Source: Streptomyces sulphureus DSM 40104 (lineage in GTDB: Bacteria > Actinomycetota > Actinomycetes > Streptomycetales > Streptomycetaceae). From it: a stretch of DNA of 64,000 nucleotides. Where the stretch lies: positions 1 to 64,000 of the forward strand of contig NZ_KB905826.1 in the NCBI RefSeq assembly GCF_000381025.1. The letters are read 5' to 3'. Each line of letters opens with the position of its first letter. The stretch's first letter is position 1. Below are positions 16,040 through 24,162 of the stretch, in pieces. The position numbers and the translations under genes are program-made. A model generated the notes under the pieces. The model saw only the letters and a program-made list of their open reading frames with translations. It was not told the origin of the DNA and ran no database searches.

Positions 16040-17521
16040 ATGGACGTGAATGCGGCGGTCGCCGCGGCCGCGGCGATCGCGGGTGTCTGCACCGGCGCGA
16101 TAGCCGTGCTCGCCTTCCGCTGGAGCGAGCGGGAGCAGAACAGGCCCACCCGCACCTCGCTGCAGACAGGCGCGGTGCTCCCGCCCGGCGTGGACACCGT
16201 CCTGTCCGTCCTGCGCTCGTCCGCTGTCGTCCTCGACGAGAGCGATTCGGTCGTCAAAGCCAGTTCGGCCGCCTATGCCCTCGGCCTCGTCAGGGGCGGC
16301 AAGCTCGCCGTCGAGCCGATGCTCGGGATGGCGCGTGACACCCGCAGGGACGGCGAGATACGCCAGGTCGAACTCGACCTCCCCCGTCGAGGCAGAGGCG
16401 AGTCGCTCGCCGTCTCGGCCCGCGTCGCACCGCTCGGCTCACGCCTGGTCCTCCTCCTCGTCGAGGACCTCACCGACGCCCGTCGGATCGAGGCCGTCCG
16501 CCGCGACTTCGTCGCCAACGTCAGCCACGAGCTCAAGACCCCGGTGGGCGCCCTCTCCCTCCTCTCCGAGGCGGTGCTCGACGCCGCCGACGACCCGGAG
16601 GCGGTCGAGCGGTTCGCCGGCCGGATGCAGTCGGAGTCGACCCGTCTCACCAATCTCGTGCAGGAGCTGATCGACCTCTCCCGCGTCCAGAACGACGACC
16701 CGCTGGAGGATTCCGAGCCGGTCCGCGTCGACGTGCTCGTCGAGGAGGCGATCGAGCGCTGCCGCCAGAGCGCCGCGAGCAAGCAGATCACCCTCGCCGC
16801 CGGAGGGGCGGAAAAGCTGTACGTCTGGGGCAACCGCAGCCAACTCGCCACGGCATTGGGCAACCTCGTCGAGAACGCCGTCAACTACAGCCCGGCCCGT
16901 ACGCGGGTCGGGATCGCCGGCCGCAGGATCGCGGCGCCCGGCGGCGAGATGATCGAGCTCGCCGTCACCGACCAGGGCATCGGCATCTCCGAAAAGGACA
17001 GGGACCGCATCTTCGAACGGTTCTACCGCGTCGACCCCGCGCGCTCCCGTGCCACCGGGGGTACGGGCCTCGGCCTCGCCATCGTCAAGCACGTCGCGGC
17101 CTCGCACGGCGGCGAGGTGACCGTCTGGAGCGTCGAGGGCGAGGGGTCCACCTTCACCCTCCGCCTCCCCGAAGCGGGGCGCGCAAGGGAACGCGAGCGA
17201 GCCGAGGTCGAGCGCCTCGGCAGCACCGGCCTCGCGGGCGAGCTCCGCGCCCCCTCCGCGGCCGACGAGTACGCGGACGAGGAAGAGCCCGACGCCGAGG
17301 AACGACCCGACGCCGAGGAGCCGCCGGAGGACCGCCCCGCTGCCCACAGCACAACGAACCATCGCCCGCCGCCCGATGCGCCCCGACACGGACCACGCGC
17401 GACGGGCCTCTCATCGGGTACGGGCCGAACGCCCCGTCCCGCCGGCGCGTCGCACCCGGAGCGCGCGTCCAACCACCTGCACGCAGACGAAAAAGTCTCT
17501 GCCCCGGAGGTCCTCCCGTGA
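16040..17521 (+). CDS. phoR: Sensor histidine kinase PhoR
   Basis: Membrane kinase that senses phosphate starvation and phosphorylates PhoP. The 493-residue protein has one N-terminal membrane helix (residues about 5-24), a PAS-like region, and the HisKA motif NVSHELKTP with phospho-acceptor His163. The catalytic domain has the N box (LGNLVENAVNYSP), DQGIGI, the F box (IFERFYRVD) and GGTGLGLAI. A disordered acidic C-terminal tail of about 100 residues follows. The stop overlaps the phoP GTG by four bases, so the two are translationally coupled. Presence of one TM helix rather than two agrees with Streptomyces PhoR. Confidence 0.95.
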   Translation: MDVNAAVAAAAAIAGVCTGAIAVLAFRWSEREQNRPTRTSLQTGAVLPPGVDTVLSVLRSSAVVLDESDSVVKASSAAYALGLVRGGKLAVEPMLGMARDTRRDGEIRQVELDLPRRGRGESLAVSARVAPLGSRLVLLLVEDLTDARRIEAVRRDFVANVSHELKTPVGALSLLSEAVLDAADDPEAVERFAGRMQSESTRLTNLVQELIDLSRVQNDDPLEDSEPVRVDVLVEEAIERCRQSAASKQITLAAGGAEKLYVWGNRSQLATALGNLVENAVNYSPARTRVGIAGRRIAAPGGEMIELAVTDQGIGISEKDRDRIFERFYRVDPARSRATGGTGLGLAIVKHVAASHGGEVTVWSVEGEGSTFTLRLPEAGRARERERAEVERLGSTGLAGELRAPSAADEYADEEEPDAEERPDAEEPPEDRPAAHSTTNHRPPPDAPRHGPRATGLSSGTGRTPRPAGASHPERASNHLHADEKVSAPEVLP

Positions 17522-18198
17522 CCCGAGTGCTTGTCGTCGAGGACGAGGAATCGTTCAGCGACGCACTGTCCTACATGCTCCGCAAGGAGGGATTCGAGGT
17601 GGCCGTCGCGGCCACCGGCCCCGAAGGGCTCGACGAGTTCGAACGCAACGGCGCCGACCTCGTCCTGCTCGACCTCATGCTCCCCGGCCTCCCCGGCACC
17701 GAGGTCTGCCGTCAGCTACGGGGCCGCTCCCAGGTGCCGGTCATCATGGTGACGGCGAAGGACAGCGAGATCGACAAGGTCGTCGGCCTGGAGATAGGAG
17801 CCGACGACTACGTCACGAAACCGTTCTCCTCGCGGGAGCTGGTCGCCCGCGTCCGTGCGGTGCTCCGTCGCCGGGGCGAGCCGGAGGAGGCGCTGCCCAG
17901 CGCGCTGGAGGCGGGGCCCGTCCGCATGGATGTCGAGCGGCACGTCGTCACCGTCTCGGGCGGAAAGGTCGACCTGCCGCTCAAGGAGTTCGACCTCCTG
18001 GAGATGCTCCTCCGCAACGCAGGCCGTGTCCTCACACGCATGCAGCTCATCGACCGGGTCTGGGGCGCGGACTACGTCGGCGACACCAAGACGCTCGACG
18101 TCCACGTCAAACGCCTCCGCGCCAAGATCGAGCCGGACCCGGGCGCCCCGCGGCACCTGGTGACGGTCCGCGGCCTCGGCTACAAGTTCGAGCCCTGA
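17518..18198 (+). CDS. phoP: Response regulator PhoP
   Basis: DNA-binding response regulator of the OmpR/PhoB class that binds PHO boxes. The 226-residue protein has a receiver domain with the acidic pocket VVEDEE, phospho-acceptor Asp52 (LLDLMLPG) and the conserved Lys in YVTKPFS. The C-terminal winged helix contains RVLTRMQLIDRVWG and TLDVHVKRLRAKIE, the recognition helix. The start is the GTG inside the phoR stop overlap. Likely targets in this window are its own divergent promoter region and ppk, and perhaps mtpA. Confidence 0.96.
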   Translation: MTRVLVVEDEESFSDALSYMLRKEGFEVAVAATGPEGLDEFERNGADLVLLDLMLPGLPGTEVCRQLRGRSQVPVIMVTAKDSEIDKVVGLEIGADDYVTKPFSSRELVARVRAVLRRRGEPEEALPSALEAGPVRMDVERHVVTVSGGKVDLPLKEFDLLEMLLRNAGRVLTRMQLIDRVWGADYVGDTKTLDVHVKRLRAKIEPDPGAPRHLVTVRGLGYKFEP

Positions 18199-18214
18199 CC
18201 GACCCGGTTCCCAC

Positions 18215-18249
18215 GCGTCGGGCCCGCCGAACAGATGCGGGCCCGACGC
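18215..18249. terminator. Hairpin between phoP and lipoprotein gene
   Basis: A perfect 13-bp stem, GCGTCGGGCCCGC (18215-18227) with GCGGGCCCGACGC (18237-18249), and a 9-base loop. It lies between converging genes and can terminate both. Confidence 0.85.
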
Positions 18250-18267
18250 CCGGCGAGCAGCGGAGGC

Positions 18268-18930
18268 TCAACCGCCGTGCTGCGCACCCTCGTTCTGCTG
18301 CTGACCGGCACCTGAACCGGTTTCCTCCCCGGTCGCGGCTCCCTCGTCCTGCTGCCCCGCCTCTCCCGCACCGTTGCCCTGCGTGCCGGGCGAGGCTGAG
18401 CCGCTCGGCTGTTGCGACGGCGAGGTGCTCGGACCGGACGTCGCGTACTGGTGCTTCGCCGGCACGACGCTGGCATCCACCTTCACCGCTCCGGTGGAGC
18501 TGAGCTCGAAGGAGAGCGTCTGGTTGTCGCCGTTACGGATACCGGCGCCCGGAGCGTCGTCGATCAGCGCCGAGGCGTTGTCCTCGCCACCGATGGCGAG
18601 CGACCCGCCCGACGGCACGACGAGCTTGCCGCCCTTCCCCGGCTCGAGCTGGATGCTGCTGCCCGAGCCCGGCATCGAGATGCCCTCGAGGGTCTGGTCG
18701 CTCTTGCTCCCGTTGAAGATGCGGGCGTTCACGACGGCCTGGTCCGACCCCTCGCCGCCCGTCACGACATGGACGTTCTGAATCCTGACGGGGCCCTCGG
18801 TCGCGGCCGGGTTGTCCGGGTTGACCTGAAGCGTCTGCGCGTCGTTCCCCGCGCCACAGGCGGTCAGTACGGAGACGGAGAGCGCGAGGGCGCTTGCGGC
18901 GAGGGTGCCGCGTCGAAGGCTGCTGCTCAC
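18268..18930 (-). CDS. Secreted lipoprotein, function unknown
   Basis: A 220-residue predicted lipoprotein. A signal peptide leads to the lipobox LTAC with lipidated Cys25. The body has an immunoglobulin-like beta sandwich pattern (residues about 40-150), resembling Streptomyces lipoproteins of the PCuAC/DUF461-like type, but the Met/His copper motif of true PCuAC proteins is not evident. The last 60 residues are Gly/Gln/Ser/Glu-rich and look disordered. It converges on phoP. Link to phosphate or metal sensing is positional only. Confidence 0.8.
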   Translation of the reverse strand: MSSSLRRGTLAASALALSVSVLTACGAGNDAQTLQVNPDNPAATEGPVRIQNVHVVTGGEGSDQAVVNARIFNGSKSDQTLEGISMPGSGSSIQLEPGKGGKLVVPSGGSLAIGGEDNASALIDDAPGAGIRNGDNQTLSFELSSTGAVKVDASVVPAKHQYATSGPSTSPSQQPSGSASPGTQGNGAGEAGQQDEGAATGEETGSGAGQQQNEGAQHGG

Positions 18931-19620
18931 GGCGGCGGCAACTCCTTGGCGAGCTCGGGCGGTCGAGCGGTCCCCTCGTGGGTGACGCGTCGTCCGCGGA
19001 CGGTTGAGACTCCGCTCCCACCCCGTGTGCCGGCAACGCAGCGCCCCGGGGCCGGGCGAGAGCGTGCTGCTGCCCGAAGATTACCGACCCGTGCGGAAGG
19101 CTCCGCAGCCGACCCTCCGGCCCGCGGGCGGTGCAGGGCGCGTGGGCCGCCGGCGGGTCTCTTTCCTGCTCGGAGGCGGGGTCCGCACATGGGCACGTCT
19201 GTGCAGCTGTGAACTGTCGGGAGGGCGGGCCGCGGGCAGACATCCGTATGGGCGATTCTCCGTAAAGAAAGCCCGCACGAATAATTGATCACCTTGCTCT
19301 CGCGAGTGTCTTGCAGAGTCCCGGACAGTCTCTGATCAATTCCTGGAAAAGCGTCGACACGGACCGGAAGGACGCCAACCAGCAGGCGGGCAAAACGGAC
19401 AGAAAGTTGCGGCTTCGCGGTCTTCATCACACGTGACGCCCAGGTTTCGTTCCGCTTCCGCGACCCTTCCGACCTGCGAATACCCCGCCAGGGGCGACTC
19501 CCGCAGCACGTCAGTGGCCCCGTTGTCAAGCCCCGAGATATGCCCTGACCTGCGAAAACGCCATTCAGAACGCACCGTCGTCGTGTTACTCTAGATAGCC
19601 ACGGAAGGGGTACCTGACAC
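18931..19620. promoter_or_regulatory. Long intergenic region upstream of carD
   Basis: A 690-base gap between two divergent genes with no supported open frame. AT content rises at about 19255-19345. Within it AATTGATCA (19283-19291) and TGATCAATT (19333-19341) form a perfect 9-bp inverted repeat with a 41-base loop. A -10-like TACTCT lies about 30 bases before carD, and GGAAGGGG serves as its ribosome site. The size and structure suggest several promoters or a leader RNA; none is proven. Confidence 0.5.
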
Positions 19621-20103
19621 ATGACGTTCAAGGTTGGCGACACCGTGGTCTATCCCCATCACGGGGCCGCGCTGATCGAGGCCATCGAAACTCGCCAGAT
19701 CAAAGGCGTGGACAAGACCTACTTGGTTCTGAAGGTAGCGCAGGGTGACCTGACGGTGCGTGTGCCCGCGGACAATGCCGAGTTCGTCGGCGTGCGGGAC
19801 GTGGTCGGCACCGATGGCCTGGACAAGGTCTTCGAGGTGCTGAGAGCTCCGTACGCAGAAGAGCCCACCAACTGGTCGAGGCGGTACAAGGCGAACCTCG
19901 AGAAGCTCGCCTCCGGCGATGTGATCAAGGTTGCCGAGGTCGTCCGCGACCTGTGGCGCCGTGAGCGCGAGCGCGGGCTCTCCGCAGGTGAGAAGCGCAT
20001 GCTCGCAAAGGCCCGACAGATCCTCGTCAGCGAGCTCGCGCTGGCGGAGAACACCAACGAGGACAAGGCCGAAGCGCTCCTCGACGAGGTGCTCGCTTCC
20101 TGA
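19621..20103 (+). CDS. carD: CarD-family RNA polymerase-binding regulator
   Basis: Binds the RNA polymerase beta subunit and stabilises open promoter complexes. The 160-residue protein has an N-terminal RNA-polymerase interaction domain of Tudor fold (MTFKVGDTVVYPHHGAALIE) and a helical DNA-binding domain. The latter includes the conserved Trp in TNWSRRYKANLEKL that probes the upstream edge of the bubble. Length and order match mycobacterial CarD. The ATG at 19621 is clear. It stands alone, with ispD-ispF about 560 bases downstream. Confidence 0.96.
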   Translation: MTFKVGDTVVYPHHGAALIEAIETRQIKGVDKTYLVLKVAQGDLTVRVPADNAEFVGVRDVVGTDGLDKVFEVLRAPYAEEPTNWSRRYKANLEKLASGDVIKVAEVVRDLWRRERERGLSAGEKRMLAKARQILVSELALAENTNEDKAEALLDEVLAS

Positions 20104-20665
20104 CCAGCCGCCCCGCTCCGTCGACGTGAGGCGGCGGACGACCCGCGGAGATCGTGCGCGAGTCGACCCGCGAGGTATAGCCCCGGGGTATCCGGTGTAC
20201 CGATCGGAACGCCCCGGGGTCTCGTGTCCCCGCTGCTTCGCCGTCCCGTGGTCCAAGCCTGGTGCTCCGCAAGGCGGTTGGGGTCGGCCTGAGCGGCGGG
20301 AGTGTTCGCCGTGTCCGGCGGCAGTCGATACCACGGCGCTCGTCCGTGCGCGGGCTTGGAGGGCATGCCTCCGCCTGCTCGATCTGTCGGTCTGCGCCCA
20401 CTCACGACTACGCGTCGCAACTGTCCCGTCGCGTTGGGGAGTTGGCTACGCACCGAGGGAAGCGCTCTGGAGGCGAGGACGCCTCGGACAGGCCGCTGAG
20501 AAGAGCACCCGCCCCTTCGATCGATCGACTCGATCGGTGAAAGCGTGCCGGGCCCGGGCACTGTCTCGACCGGCGATCACGGAAGGGGGCCGATCGGGGC
20601 TTCGCGCCCGGCACGCTGAGGCCATACCCATCCCCGCTGAGTAAACAAACCTGAAGGCTCAACCG
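20104..20665. other. Intergenic region, possible terminator
   Basis: About 560 bases. Two CCCCGGGG palindromes (near 20172 and 20211) flank CCG and CGG arms and could form a terminator for carD. The remainder has many open frames but none with gene-like codon use. The ispD ATG is preceded by an unusually AT-rich stretch with GTAAACAAACC. Confidence 0.4.
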
Positions 20666-21418
20666 ATGTCCACGGAACCTGCCCAGACCGTTCCCGAGGG
20701 GCGCCGCACCGCCGCCGTGATCCCGGCCGCCGGACGCGGTGTCCGACTCGGTCCCGGCGCACCCAAGGCGCTGCGCCCGCTGAGCGGAACGCCCATGCTC
20801 GTCCACGCCGTTCGGGCCGTTGCGCGGGCGAGGGCCGTCTCGCTCGTCCTCGTCGTCGCGCCGCCCGACGGTACGACAGAGGTCCGTCATCTTCTCGATG
20901 CGCACAGCCTCTCCGACGTCTTCGTGGTCGGGGGTGGCGAGACCCGGCAGGACTCGGTCCGTCTCGGGCTCGACGCGCTCCCCGACGACGTCGACACCGT
21001 CCTGGTGCACGACGCGGCCCGGCCGCTGGTGCCGGCCGAGACGGTGGACTCGGTCGCCGAGGCGGTCCGCGGCGGCGCTGCCGCCGTCGTGCCGGCGCTG
21101 CGGCTCACCGACACCGTCAAGGAGGTCGAGCCCCGTGGCGACGGCGGGCCCGAACCGGTCACGGGGACGCCCGAGCGGGCGCGGCTGCGTGCTGTGCAGA
21201 CCCCGCAGGGCTTCGCCCGCGAGGTGCTCGTCGACGCCCACAACCGGGTGGCCCGCGAAGGCGAAGGTGCGACGGACGACGCGGGGATGGTGGAGCGCAC
21301 CGGCGTCGAGGTGGTCGTCGTGCCGGGGCACGAGGAGGCGTTCAAAGTGACGAGGCCGCTCGACCTCGTCCTCGCCGACGCGGTACTGGCACGGAGGATG
21401 GCACGTGACTCCTACTGA
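20666..21418 (+). CDS. ispD: 2-C-methyl-D-erythritol 4-phosphate cytidylyltransferase
   Basis: Makes CDP-methylerythritol from CTP and MEP in the non-mevalonate isoprenoid pathway. The 250-residue protein has the nucleotide-binding loop VIPAAGRGVRLGPGAPKAL, the VHDAARPLV motif and the TPQGF motif. Length is typical. It overlaps ispF by 14 bases, so the two steps are probably translationally coupled. Confidence 0.96.
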   Translation: MSTEPAQTVPEGRRTAAVIPAAGRGVRLGPGAPKALRPLSGTPMLVHAVRAVARARAVSLVLVVAPPDGTTEVRHLLDAHSLSDVFVVGGGETRQDSVRLGLDALPDDVDTVLVHDAARPLVPAETVDSVAEAVRGGAAAVVPALRLTDTVKEVEPRGDGGPEPVTGTPERARLRAVQTPQGFAREVLVDAHNRVAREGEGATDDAGMVERTGVEVVVVPGHEEAFKVTRPLDLVLADAVLARRMARDSY

Positions 21419-21935
21419 CCCCACGGGACCGACGCACTCGGCGGCGGGTCCCGCGCTGCCGCTCACCGGGATCGGCACTGACGTCCACGCCTTCGAGGAG
21501 GGCCGGCCGCTGTGGTGCGCCGGGCTGCTGTGGGAGGGCGAGAGCCACGGGCTCGCGGGGCACTCGGACGGCGACGTTGCCGCGCACGCCGCCTGCGACG
21601 CGCTCTTCTCCGCGGCCGGGCTCGGCGATCTTGGTGCGCACTTCGGCACCTCGCGTCCGGAGTGGGCGGGCGCCGCGGGGGCGGAGCTGCTCGCGGAGGC
21701 CGCGCGGCTCGTGCGGGCGCGGGGGTACGAGATCGGCAACATCGCCGTCCAGGTCGTCGGGGTGCGTCCGAAGGTGGGTAAGCGGCGTGCGGAGGCGCAG
21801 CGGGTGCTCTCGGAGGCGGCCGGTGCGCCGGTCTCCGTTTCGGGGACGACGAGCGACGGGCTGGGGCTGACCGGGCGGGGCGAGGGCCTCGCCGCGCTCG
21901 CAACGGCTTTGGTGGTGCCCATCGTCTCGGGCTAG
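21405..21935 (+). CDS. ispF: 2-C-methyl-D-erythritol 2,4-cyclodiphosphate synthase
   Basis: Cyclises CDP-ME 2-phosphate with release of CMP. The 176-residue protein carries the zinc ligands in GTDVHAF and GHSDGDV (Asp, His, His), the LGAHF loop and the C-terminal TTSDGLGLTGRGEGLAA motif. The GTG start lies inside the end of ispD. IspE, the step between, is encoded elsewhere, as is usual in Streptomyces. Confidence 0.96.
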   Translation: MTPTDPTGPTHSAAGPALPLTGIGTDVHAFEEGRPLWCAGLLWEGESHGLAGHSDGDVAAHAACDALFSAAGLGDLGAHFGTSRPEWAGAAGAELLAEAARLVRARGYEIGNIAVQVVGVRPKVGKRRAEAQRVLSEAAGAPVSVSGTTSDGLGLTGRGEGLAALATALVVPIVSG

Positions 21936-22015
21936 TGCGACCTGGGCGTGTGTGCCAGGGCACCTCTTCGGCACGTGGTTGTCTGCTGCACATCGGTTGC
22001 AGTTAGCCTTTGGGG

Positions 22016-22594
22016 GTGTCCTTCGTACTGCGCACTGCCGCCCCCGCCGATGTAGACGCCGCCCGCAGCGTCATGCTCGACACCGTCTACCGCGATCTGC
22101 GGTCGGGGTACGTGCCGCGCTGGCACCGGGACATCATCGACCTCGAGGGCGTCTACCTCGCGCCCGAGCGGCGGACGCTGCTCGTCGCCGAGTCGGCCTC
22201 GGGCGCGATCGTCGCCACGGGAGCGGTGCGGGACCAGGGGCCGCAGGCTCCGCCGAATCCCGAGTGGGTGGCGCGCAGGTTCCCGTCGGGGAGCACGGCG
22301 CAGCTCTGCCGGATCTATGTGCGCCCGGAGTGCCGGCGGCAGGGCATCGCGCGTGCGATGGTCCGTGCGCTCAGCGAGTTCGTCGCCGAGGCGGGCGGGT
22401 ACGAGACGATCTACCTCCACACCGATCCCGCGGTGACGGGCGCGGAGCCCTTTTGGCGGTCGCTCGCCGAAGAGGTCTGCGACGAGCGGGAGTTGTCGGG
22501 AGGCGGTCAGGGGATCGTTCATTTCGCGCTGCCCGTACCGGCGTTGGTGCAGGTCGGCGCCGCGGGGAGCGGCCGGCCGGTGGCTGCTAGTTGA
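22016..22594 (+). CDS. GNAT-family acetyltransferase
   Basis: A 192-residue N-acetyltransferase. The acetyl-CoA binding motif A is LCRIYVRPECRRQGIARAMV, with the R/Q-x-x-G-x-A signature, and motif B-like YLHTDP follows. The GTG at 22016 is preferred over a TTG at 22010, because TAGCCT (22004-22009) ends 6 bases before it, so the transcript may be leaderless. Its stop codon overlaps the Zur-like box of the next operon. Substrate unknown. Confidence 0.82.
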   Translation: MSFVLRTAAPADVDAARSVMLDTVYRDLRSGYVPRWHRDIIDLEGVYLAPERRTLLVAESASGAIVATGAVRDQGPQAPPNPEWVARRFPSGSTAQLCRIYVRPECRRQGIARAMVRALSEFVAEAGGYETIYLHTDPAVTGAEPFWRSLAEEVCDERELSGGGQGIVHFALPVPALVQVGAAGSGRPVAAS

Positions 22595-22614
22595 GAATTG
22601 TTTTCAGTTAGGGT
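22592..22614 (+). promoter_or_regulatory. Zur-like box over a leaderless promoter
   Basis: TGAGAATTGTTTTCA (22592-22606) matches the Streptomyces Zur consensus (about TGAAAATGATTTTCA, from memory) at 12 of 15 bases and keeps the TGA/TCA dyad ends. A -10-like TAGGGT (22609-22614) follows, 7 bases before the ATG of the binding-protein gene. A repressor on this dyad would cover the core promoter. Such AT-rich sequence is rare in this window. Confidence 0.6.
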
Positions 22615-22621
22615 CTCCGTC

Positions 22622-24160
22622 ATGTCCTCGATACCTTCCGGTCCAAGGCCGCGCGTGCCGCGCCGCCTTCGCTCCGTCGCTCTTGCGGCGACCGCAGCTC
22701 TCCTCGCCCCAGCGGCGCTCGCCGCATGCGGTGGTTCGCAGGGCGACGACGCCGATCGGCTCCGAGTGACCATGGCGTTCCCGCCGACGCAGGCGATGAG
22801 CCCCTACGGGGACGACGCGGTGCTCCTCAGCAGGCTCTCCGTGACCGAGGGCCTCACCCGCCTCGACGAGAACGGCGCCGCCAAGCCGGCCCTCGCCACC
22901 TCGTGGCGCTCCTCCGACTCGGCCGAGACGTGGACGTTCACCCTGCGGAAGGCGAGCTTCCAGGACGGCGGCGAGCTTCGCGCCGAGGACGTCGTACGCA
23001 CCCTCGAGCACGCACAGCAGGCGAAGCCGCAGCCGCGTGTGCTCAGCGACGCGGGGGAGTGGCAGGCGAGCGCGGCGGACGAGCGGACGGTGCGGATCAC
23101 CAGCAGCCGCCCCGACGCGCTGCTGCCGCAGCGGCTCGCCAACCCGTCGCTCGCGGTCTTCTCGGGCGCCGCGTACGGCAAGAAGGGCAAGGTCGATCCC
23201 GTCGGCCATGCCACGGGACCGTTCACGCTCACCGAACTCCAGGGCACCGCCGCCGCGACTTTGGAGCGGAACGACGAGTACTGGGACGGGCGCGCCAAGT
23301 CCCCCGGTGTGGACGTGGAGTTCGTCGCCGCGGGGACGGCGCGGGCCAATGCACTGCGGTCCGGCGAGACGGACATAGCCGAGGCCGTTCCCGTCTCGCA
23401 GGTCTCCTCGCTCAGTCGGAAGCAGGCCCGCGAGGTGCCGACGGCCCGTACCAACGGCATCTACCTCAACACCGAGAAGGGTGCCCTCGCCGATCCCGCG
23501 ATGCGTGCCGCGGTGCGCGAGGCCGTCGACGGCGGCGACCTGGCCAAAGACATCTACGAGGGCCACGCCGACCCGGGCGTCGGGCTGTTGGGCCCCGGCG
23601 TGCGCTGGGCGGACAAGCTGCGCGACGCGCCGGAGGGACGTGCGCAGCCCGCGGACGCCGCCGAGGTGCGCAACTCCAAGACGATCACCCTCGCCACGTA
23701 CACCAACCGGGCGGAGCTGCCCGAGATCGCCTCCGCCGTCCAACAGCAGTTGAAGCGCGCCGGGTTCACGGTCAAGCAGGTGGTGCGCGACTACGCGCAG
23801 GTCGAGTCCGACGCGCTCGCCGGCGGCTTCGACGCCTTCATCCTGCCGCGCAACACCCTGCTGGACACGGGCGATCCGGTCTCCTACCTCCAGTCCGACT
23901 TCACCTGCAAGGGCTCCTTCAACATCGCGCAGCTCTGCGACTCGAAGGTCGACGCGGCGATCTCCGAGGCCGCCGGCACCGCCGACGAGGAGGAGCGGCA
24001 CCGCAGCACGATGCGGGCCGAGGCGCGGGTGCTCGGTACCGACGCCTTTGTGCCGCTCGTCCACGAGCGGTTCGTCCAGGGTGTCGCCGAGGACGTGCGG
24101 GGCGTCGCGCTCGATCCGACGGAGCGCGCCCTCGTCACGGCCGAGACCCGCCGCCGCTGA
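22622..24160 (+). CDS. ABC transporter substrate-binding lipoprotein (SBP_bac_5 family)
   Basis: Extracellular binding lipoprotein of the peptide/nickel/opine family, 512 residues. The signal peptide ends at the lipobox LAAC (Cys36). The family fold is recognisable from VTMAFPPTQAMSPYGDDAVLLSRL, the domain II segment WTFTLRKASFQDGGELRAEDV and PVGHATGPFTL. ATG 22622 is used because the in-frame TTG at 22598 lies in the operator. It heads an operon with a fused permease (2 bases later) and an MFS gene. The Zur-like box suggests zinc-repressed uptake of zinc, nickel or a metallophore complex; that role is inference. Confidence 0.87.
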   Translation: MSSIPSGPRPRVPRRLRSVALAATAALLAPAALAACGGSQGDDADRLRVTMAFPPTQAMSPYGDDAVLLSRLSVTEGLTRLDENGAAKPALATSWRSSDSAETWTFTLRKASFQDGGELRAEDVVRTLEHAQQAKPQPRVLSDAGEWQASAADERTVRITSSRPDALLPQRLANPSLAVFSGAAYGKKGKVDPVGHATGPFTLTELQGTAAATLERNDEYWDGRAKSPGVDVEFVAAGTARANALRSGETDIAEAVPVSQVSSLSRKQAREVPTARTNGIYLNTEKGALADPAMRAAVREAVDGGDLAKDIYEGHADPGVGLLGPGVRWADKLRDAPEGRAQPADAAEVRNSKTITLATYTNRAELPEIASAVQQQLKRAGFTVKQVVRDYAQVESDALAGGFDAFILPRNTLLDTGDPVSYLQSDFTCKGSFNIAQLCDSKVDAAISEAAGTADEEERHRSTMRAEARVLGTDAFVPLVHERFVQGVAEDVRGVALDPTERALVTAETRRR

Positions 24161-24162
24161 CG

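Noticed and set aside
22592..22614. Iron (IdeR/DmdR) box before the transport operon
   Set aside because: The TTAGG-type iron box pattern TTAGGTTAGGCTCACCTAA is not matched; only the short TTAGG of the -10 region is present.
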